DNA from: Desulfuromusa sp.
Lineage (GTDB): Bacteria > Desulfobacterota > Desulfuromonadia > Desulfuromonadales > Geopsychrobacteraceae
Assembly: GCA_030590745.1 (NCBI GenBank)
Contig: JAUVCS010000086.1
Location: forward strand, 1-5,250
DNA: 5,250 bases
Direction: 5' to 3'
Position numbers and translations under genes: made by a program. Shown here piece after piece: positions 1 through 5,250 of the stretch; the stretch's first letter is position 1, and each line of letters starts with the position of its first letter. The notes under the pieces are model-generated. The model saw nothing but the letters and a program-made list of their open reading frames with translations, had not been told where the DNA came from and did not search any database.

Positions 1-156
1 CAATGCACGAGATAGATTTTCACTCAGCCCCAAATACAAGACCAGGAGTAGAATCAGATTAGGCCGCCAATTTGGAGATAAAAACAGGGGGAGGACACTA
101 CTCTGGAGTAGAGCAAAAAAAATCCCGGCAGCAAGAAATAAAAAGAACCCCCTCAT
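1..156 (-). CDS. mreD: Rod shape-determining protein MreD, N-terminal part (cut by window edge)
   Basis: Reading leftward from an ATG at 156-154, the frame stays open to the window edge, giving the first 52 residues of a very hydrophobic protein. It starts MRGFFLFLAAGI, continues with a second apolar stretch, then has the motif RPNLILLLVLYLGL around residues 31-44. MreD proteins commonly carry such an R-P-(N/D)-L hydrophobic block near the N-terminus. MreD is a small integral inner-membrane protein (usually about 160-170 residues, five or six membrane helices) that works with MreC and MreB in the elongation complex. The start overlaps the mreC stop in an ATGA junction, and AGGA (163-166) inside the mreC end lies 6 bases upstream, so translation is probably coupled to mreC. 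The identification rests on position after mreBC plus hydrophobicity and motif; the C-terminal two thirds are not visible. Confidence 0.88.
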   Translation of the reverse strand, partial: MRGFFLFLAAGIFFALLQSSVLPLFLSPNWRPNLILLLVLYLGLSENLSRAL

Positions 157-974
157 AGGTTGTCCTCTCCCACAATCACCATGACCTCTTCCAGGTAGGA
201 AAAATCTACCGTTGGTGTGGCACTGACTCGCTGGAACAAACCAAATTGATCTTTCTCGACAGTTTTAATCACCCCGAGAGGTAACCCCTTAGGGAAGACA
301 CCCCCCATCCCCGAAGTAACCAGTAAATCTCCCGTCTGAATATCAGCATCACGTAAAGCATACTCAATAGACAGGTTATCACCCCGGCCACGAACAATAC
401 CGCGGGTTCTGGTTCGCTGAATCAAAGTTGCAACCGCAGAAGAGGCATCGGTTATCAATAAAACCCGGGCACTATACGGTGCAACCTTAATGATACGTCC
501 CACCACCCCCTGGGCAGCCACAACCGGCAGACCGTTATTTAATCCCGCTTGCGTCCCCTTATCAATAAGAATGGTTCGCGACCAGTTGCTGGCATCCTCG
601 CCGATAACTTGTGCCGGTAATGCAGGGCGATCCAGCTCATCAACAAAAGTGAGAAGTTTCCGCAGCCGGTCATTTTGTTGTAAAATTTCTTGGGTTTGTT
701 GTAACTCAGAATGTAAATCCAGATTTTCCCGTTGAAGCAGTTGGTTCTGTTGCTGGACATCAACCAACCAAAGATAGTCGCCCCACATTCCAGTTATGGA
801 GTCAACAACATCATCGATAGAACTCTGAAAAGGGGCAGAGAAGGTAAGAACCGCACGCTCAAAAAAGGTAGTGGCGGTTTTCTGACGAAGATTGTAAGAG
901 TAGAGAAGAACCGTTACCAGCACCAGGATGATTGCCAGCAATATAAACTGATAGCGTCTTAACAGTTCACGCAC
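153..974 (-). CDS. mreC: Rod shape-determining protein MreC
   Basis: This encodes 273 residues, a normal MreC length. MreC is a bitopic inner-membrane protein whose periplasmic part assembles as a scaffold linking MreB, MreD and the elongation PBP2/RodA synthase. Visible layout: a short basic N-terminus (RELLRRYQ), one membrane helix at about residues 9-27, a Gln/Leu/Glu-rich coiled coil at about 70-108, then the two beta-barrel domains. Family-typical blocks are DKGTQAGLNNGLPVV (138-152), GVVGRI (156-161), TSGMGGVFPKGLPLGV (220-235) and DFSYLEEVMVIV (257-268). The start is GTG at 974-972; a TGA sits immediately upstream in frame, so no longer form is possible without readthrough. GGAG at 983-986 provides a Shine-Dalgarno with 8 bases spacing. 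It lies between mreB, 131 bases upstream, and mreD, which it overlaps by 4 bases. Identity is secure. Confidence 0.96.
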   Translation of the reverse strand: MRELLRRYQFILLAIILVLVTVLLYSYNLRQKTATTFFERAVLTFSAPFQSSIDDVVDSITGMWGDYLWLVDVQQQNQLLQRENLDLHSELQQTQEILQQNDRLRKLLTFVDELDRPALPAQVIGEDASNWSRTILIDKGTQAGLNNGLPVVAAQGVVGRIIKVAPYSARVLLITDASSAVATLIQRTRTRGIVRGRGDNLSIEYALRDADIQTGDLLVTSGMGGVFPKGLPLGVIKTVEKDQFGLFQRVSATPTVDFSYLEEVMVIVGEDNL

Positions 975-2179
<1,205 letters not shown>

Positions 2180-2217
2180 TTAAAATTTGGGTTGAAGATC
2201 GGCTCAAAAGCTTGGTC

Positions 2218-2246
2218 ACTCTAGCAAAGCAACCATTTTTGTGCAA
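2218..2246 (-). promoter_or_regulatory. Candidate sigma-70 promoter for mreBCD
   Basis: On the minus strand TTGCAC (2246-2241) is followed by a 17-base spacer and TAGAGT (2223-2218). The -10 box matches TATAAT at four of six positions and is preceded by TG one base upstream, forming an extended -10 element. The -35 box shares only the TTG. The predicted transcript would start near 2211 and carry a leader of about 60 bases before the mreB ATG. The optimal spacer and extended -10 make this the best promoter candidate in the intergenic region. Confidence 0.5.
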
Positions 2247-2275
2247 GCGTTAAGCTGGTAAAAAATGATTGCTTT
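2226..2275. repeat. 15-bp interrupted inverted repeat between divergent promoters
   Basis: Left arm AAAGCAACCATTTTT (2226-2240) and right arm AAAAATGATTGCTTT (2261-2275) are reverse complements at 14 of 15 positions, separated by 20 bases. The left arm fills most of the spacer between the -35 and -10 boxes of the mreB promoter candidate; the right arm covers the candidate -35 box of the rightward gene. The arm centres are 35 bases apart, not an exact number of helical turns. The layout suits a regulator binding both promoters, or a large hairpin in RNA, but no regulator is encoded here and the arms are AT-rich. Confidence 0.5.
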
Positions 2276-2298
2276 TCAGTAAATTGCTGGTCTAACAT
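2269..2298 (+). promoter_or_regulatory. Weak candidate promoter for the foldase-purC operon
   Basis: TTGCTT (2269-2274) and TAACAT (2293-2298) are separated by 18 bases. The -10 box matches consensus at four of six positions and the -35 box at three. A start near 2305 would leave a leader of about 50 bases before the preferred ATG at 2357. A promoter must lie in this region because the upstream gene is divergent, but this exact placement is uncertain. Confidence 0.3.
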
Positions 2299-2340
2299 AC
2301 GAGGCTGTTTTTTGTCTCGAATCAACCAAAAATACAATAT

Positions 2341-2346
2341 GAGGAG
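2341..2346 (+). promoter_or_regulatory. Ribosome binding site deciding the foldase start
   Basis: GAGGAG lies 10 bases before the ATG at 2357. It is a strong Shine-Dalgarno match and overlaps the alternative ATG at 2339, which it therefore cannot serve. This favours the 2357 start over the upstream in-frame TTG (2312) and ATG (2339). Confidence 0.7.
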
Positions 2347-2356
2347 TATCAGCGTA

Positions 2357-4312
2357 ATGCTTCAATTTGTCAGATCAAAACAGAAATCGGTCCTGATCAA
2401 AATCGCCTTTGGTATAATCATTCTGAGCTTTGTCATTGGCTATACGATGTTAACATCGCCGACTGACCAACAAGCCAAGCAGGGGAGAGAGACCGCCGCC
2501 CGGGTTAATGGTGATGAAATCAGCTATGACGCATTTCAAAACAGTTATAGCAATCTCTACAACCTCTATCAGAATATTTATCAGGGAAATTTTGACGCCA
2601 AACTGGAAAAACAGCTCAACCTCCCCAGACAGGCGATGCAGCAACTGATTGACGAAACACTGCTGATTCAGCAGGCGCAGAAACTTGATCTGGAAGTGAC
2701 CAAAACAGAACTGGTCGACAGTATTGCCCAATACGACGCATTTCAGATTGACGGTAAATTCAATCGGGATCGCTACCTTGAAGTCTTGAACTACCAACGG
2801 ATGAAACCGGAACAGTTTGAAGCGTCTCAACAAAGGAAGCTACTCACCGAGAAGGTACGTGAGAAGTTGCAACAGGGAGTCAGTGTCAGCGATACAGAAC
2901 TTGCAGCAGCCTTTCATCAGGAAAACGATAAAATCGACCTCAATTATGTCTGGCTGACTCCTGCATTGGTTGAGTCAAAAGTGAAGGTCACCGATGCAGG
3001 ACTGAAACAATTCTTTGAGCAGAATCTGGAAAAGTTCCGGGTTTCGGAGAAAGTATCACTACGTTACCTCCAATTTGACCCGGCACGCTACGAAAATGAG
3101 GTTGCTACCCTTACCGATGAAGAGCTGCAGCGCTACTACCGCCGCAACCTTGATCAATTTGAAATTCTGGAACAGATCAAAGCAGCACACATTTTACTCA
3201 GTGTTGCAGAAGATGCTGATAGCGTAACAGTGCAAAAAAGACGTGAGCTTGCCGACAAACTGTTGCAACAACTTCAGGATGGGGCTGATTTTGCCCAACT
3301 GGCAAAAACCAATTCCGATGATAAAAGCAACGCCACTGATGGTGGAGAGCTCGGTACTTTCGGCCGTGGTACCATGGTTAAAGAATTCGAAGACGCCGTC
3401 TTTACCTTGCGTCCGGGCCAATTGAGTGACGTGGTTCAAACCCCCTTCGGCTTCCATATCATCAAGGTTGAAGAGTATACAGAGCCTGGAGTAAAATCAC
3501 TGGTTGATGTCATAGATGAAGTTAAAGCCGGGGCGATATTGGAAAAGTCACACCAACTGGCCTACGAAAAAGCGATGGATGCCTATAATATCAATCGGAA
3601 AACCGGCAACCTGGAAACAGCAGCAACAGCCAACGATCTGGGGATTAAAGAGAGCGGATTTTTCTCGGCAAACGATGCCATTGATGGCATCGGCAGGGTT
3701 CCAGAAATCAATCAAGCTGCTCTCACTTTGAAAGACAATCAACTGGCTCGGCCAATCCAGACAACTCAAGGGGTTTTCCTCTTTACCGTGAAAGAACAGC
3801 AACCAAGCCACCTGCCTGAATTGAGTAAAGTCAAACCAATGGTCGAAAAGCTTTATCGGGTTGAACAAGCTCAGACTCTGGCTAAAAAGTTAGCCGATCA
3901 GCTATTAGAGCAGGCAACCGATAAAAAGAGTTTACGTACTGCCGCTAAAAATTTGAAATTAACTGTCGAAGAATCTGGAGAATTCAGTCTCAACTTTGGT
4001 TTCTTCATCCCCCGGATCGGCACCTCGCAAGAACTCTCCGAAGAGGCTTTTAGCTTAACCGAAGAGGCCCCGATTGCGAAAAAAGTTTACACTATTGATG
4101 ACAAGTTCCTGGTTGCCAGCTTGAAAAATAGCAAAACTGCAGATTTCGAGGCGCTGGAGAATACTGAACGGGAACAGTTGAAAAATCGTTTACTGGGCGA
4201 GAAGAAACAGCAGGTTGTTGCGGAAGAACTGAAACAACTGGCGGAACAAGCTCAGATTGAGATCATGGTGCCAGAATTAAGTGCTCTGGTCACTGGAGGA
4301 AACAAATCATGA
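2357..4312 (+). CDS. ppiD: Membrane-anchored parvulin peptidyl-prolyl isomerase, PpiD/SurA family
   Basis: This encodes 651 residues from the ATG at 2357, close to the PpiD length of about 620-650. PpiD-type foldases are anchored in the inner membrane and help newly exported proteins fold in the periplasm. The start [15 protein letters not shown] followed by a membrane helix (about 12-30) is typical. Next comes a SurA-N-like helical chaperone domain (about 46-180, beginning [13 protein letters not shown]). A parvulin domain spans about 272-374, with AHILL (277-281), [13 protein letters not shown] (329-341) and [10 protein letters not shown] (364-373). A degenerate second rotamase-like region (about 425-590) and a Gln/Glu/Lys-rich C-terminal helix follow. 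Likely active-site positions H278, D322 and H367 are present, so isomerase activity is plausible. The stop overlaps the purC start in ATGA. Extending to TTG 2312 would add 15 residues that do not fit the family. The symbol ppiD is by architecture; orthology is not proven. Confidence 0.9.
   Translation: MLQFVRSKQKSVLIKIAFGIIILSFVIGYTMLTSPTDQQAKQGRETAARVNGDEISYDAFQNSYSNLYNLYQNIYQGNFDAKLEKQLNLPRQAMQQLIDETLLIQQAQKLDLEVTKTELVDSIAQYDAFQIDGKFNRDRYLEVLNYQRMKPEQFEASQQRKLLTEKVREKLQQGVSVSDTELAAAFHQENDKIDLNYVWLTPALVESKVKVTDAGLKQFFEQNLEKFRVSEKVSLRYLQFDPARYENEVATLTDEELQRYYRRNLDQFEILEQIKAAHILLSVAEDADSVTVQKRRELADKLLQQLQDGADFAQLAKTNSDDKSNATDGGELGTFGRGTMVKEFEDAVFTLRPGQLSDVVQTPFGFHIIKVEEYTEPGVKSLVDVIDEVKAGAILEKSHQLAYEKAMDAYNINRKTGNLETAATANDLGIKESGFFSANDAIDGIGRVPEINQAALTLKDNQLARPIQTTQGVFLFTVKEQQPSHLPELSKVKPMVEKLYRVEQAQTLAKKLADQLLEQATDKKSLRTAAKNLKLTVEESGEFSLNFGFFIPRIGTSQELSEEAFSLTEEAPIAKKVYTIDDKFLVASLKNSKTADFEALENTEREQLKNRLLGEKKQQVVAEELKQLAEQAQIEIMVPELSALVTGGNKS
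4295..4300 (+). promoter_or_regulatory. Ribosome binding site of purC inside the foldase gene end
   Basis: GGAGGA lies 8 bases before the purC ATG and within the last codons of the upstream gene. This strong site lets terminating or fresh ribosomes start purC, supporting coupled expression. Confidence 0.8.
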
Positions 4313-5190
4313 CGCCGATTATTACCCAAACAAACTGTCCGGAACTTAACCTCGTTAACCGTGGCAAAGTCAGGGATATTTACGATCTTGGAGAGCACCT
4401 GTTAATTGTCGCCAGTGATCGGATCTCTGCCTTTGATGTCATTATGGATGTAGGGATTCCGCTAAAAGGGTATGTACTGACCCAAATTTCAAAATTCTGG
4501 TTTGAGCAGATGACCGACCTCGTCCCTCACCATCTGATTGCCACCGAAGTTAATGATTTTCCAGCGATTACCCATCAATATCGGGATCAGTTGGAAGGGC
4601 GCAGCATGTTGGCCAAAAAAGCTCAACCGTTACCGGTCGAATGTATTGTCCGTGGATACCTCTCGGGGAGTGGCTGGAAAGAATATCAACAGCGTGGTTC
4701 CCTCTGCTCCATTCCACTCCCAGCCGGTCTGGTGCAAAGCGATAAACTCCCGGAAACACTGTTTACGCCATCGACCAAAGCGGAACTAGGAGAACATGAC
4801 GAAAATATCTCCTTTGAGCAAACCATTGAATTGTGTGGCTTGGAGACTGCCGAACAGGTCAGTGAAATCAGCATTAAAATTTACGAAAGAGCCCGGGATC
4901 TGGCAGATAAAAAGGGACTGATTATTGCCGATACAAAGTTCGAGTTCGGCTTGATTAATGGCCAACTGATCTGGATTGATGAGGCTCTGACTCCAGATTC
5001 ATCCCGTTTCTGGCCGAAAGATCAATATCACCCCGGCAGTGCTCAACCAAGTTTTGACAAACAATTTTTACGTGACTATCTGGAAACTCTCGATTGGGGA
5101 AAAGAGGCTCCCGCCCCCGAGTTACCAGAAGAAATTGTGCGTAAAACTGGTGAAAAGTATCTGGAAGCGCTAAAACGTCTCACTGCTTAA
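4309..5190 (+). CDS. purC: Phosphoribosylaminoimidazole-succinocarboxamide synthase (SAICAR synthetase)
   Basis: This encodes 293 residues. The enzyme joins CAIR and aspartate with ATP to make SAICAR in cytoplasmic de novo purine synthesis. Family motifs are intact: [10 protein letters not shown] (19-28), the ATP-binding N-terminal loop; [11 protein letters not shown] (37-47); the first signature [18 protein letters not shown] (109-126); the second signature IADTKFEFG (206-214); and [14 protein letters not shown] (223-236). The length and the [12 protein letters not shown] form mark the longer class (about 290-300 residues, also seen in yeast Ade1) rather than the roughly 237-residue E. coli type. 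The ATG overlaps the foldase stop by 4 bases, so purC is probably co-transcribed and translationally coupled with it. No other purine gene is visible. No PurR-like operator or purine riboswitch was recognised upstream. A stem-loop follows 25 bases after the stop. Confidence 0.97.
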   Translation: MTPIITQTNCPELNLVNRGKVRDIYDLGEHLLIVASDRISAFDVIMDVGIPLKGYVLTQISKFWFEQMTDLVPHHLIATEVNDFPAITHQYRDQLEGRSMLAKKAQPLPVECIVRGYLSGSGWKEYQQRGSLCSIPLPAGLVQSDKLPETLFTPSTKAELGEHDENISFEQTIELCGLETAEQVSEISIKIYERARDLADKKGLIIADTKFEFGLINGQLIWIDEALTPDSSRFWPKDQYHPGSAQPSFDKQFLRDYLETLDWGKEAPAPELPEEIVRKTGEKYLEALKRLTA

Positions 5191-5215
5191 CAACCCTGAA
5201 ACTCCTCTTCTTGCA

Positions 5216-5249
5216 GTTCAGCCATTGTGTTCCCGCACAGTGGCTGAAC
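5216..5249 (+). terminator. Strong stem-loop after purC, probable terminator
   Basis: GTTCAGCCATTGTG (5216-5229) pairs with CACAGTGGCTGAAC (5236-5249) as a 14-bp stem with one T-G wobble and a 6-base loop (TTCCCG). It begins 25 bases after the purC stop. A U-tract would fall just beyond the window, so intrinsic termination cannot be confirmed. No T-run follows the stem in the minus direction, so it is not an obvious intrinsic terminator for a convergent gene. Confidence 0.55.
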
Positions 5250-5250
5250 C

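Noticed and set aside
490..962. Plus-strand open frames opposite mreC (490-735 and 732-962)
   Set aside because: They lie antisense inside a secure mreC, show no recognisable domain, and have low-complexity Ser/Arg/Lys-rich translations typical of shadow frames.
2450..2833. Minus-strand 127-codon frame inside the foldase gene
   Set aside because: It is fully antisense to the coding region of the foldase, and its translation resembles no known family.
3194..3868. Several short frames on both strands within the foldase gene
   Set aside because: All overlap the well-supported parvulin and C-terminal domains in other frames and lack start signals or domains.
4538..4874. Short frames overlapping purC on both strands
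   Set aside because: They run through the conserved SAICAR synthetase signatures and are shadows of purC.

Overview
The window looks like chromosomal core DNA from a Gram-negative, rod-shaped bacterium of medium GC content. The gene set fits a proteobacterium. The PurC and PpiD/SurA-like sequences look most like those of the former Deltaproteobacteria (Desulfuromonadales/Geobacter-like); this placement is an impression from protein style, not a computed result.

Layout: two divergent gene groups leave a shared intergenic region of about 200 bases (2153-2356). Leftward on the minus strand run mreB (1106-2152), mreC (153-974) and the first 52 codons of mreD (1-156, cut by the window edge). These encode the cell-shape and wall-elongation machinery: the MreB actin-like filament, the periplasmic scaffold MreC and the integral membrane protein MreD. 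Rightward on the plus strand run a membrane-anchored parvulin-type foldase of the PpiD/SurA family (2357-4312) and purC (4309-5190, SAICAR synthetase of purine synthesis). The foldase and purC overlap in an ATGA junction, and so do mreC and mreD, so both pairs are probably translationally coupled.

Non-coding features: the divergent intergenic region holds a good extended -10 promoter candidate for mreB, a weaker one for the foldase gene, and a near-perfect 15-bp inverted repeat (14 of 15 positions) that spans both. A strong 14-bp stem-loop follows purC at the right edge and is probably its terminator. The 131-base gap between mreB and mreC is open in the mreC frame for 44 codons. That frame encodes a basic stretch followed by a hydrophobic segment and ends in a TGA directly abutting the mreC GTG start. 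It is the least explained piece of the window.

No mobile elements, CRISPR arrays, tRNA or rRNA genes were seen. I found no convincing new defence or mobile system here. The most useful leads are the intergenic inverted repeat, the possible small membrane peptide, and the coupling of a periplasmic foldase to purC next to the elongation genes.
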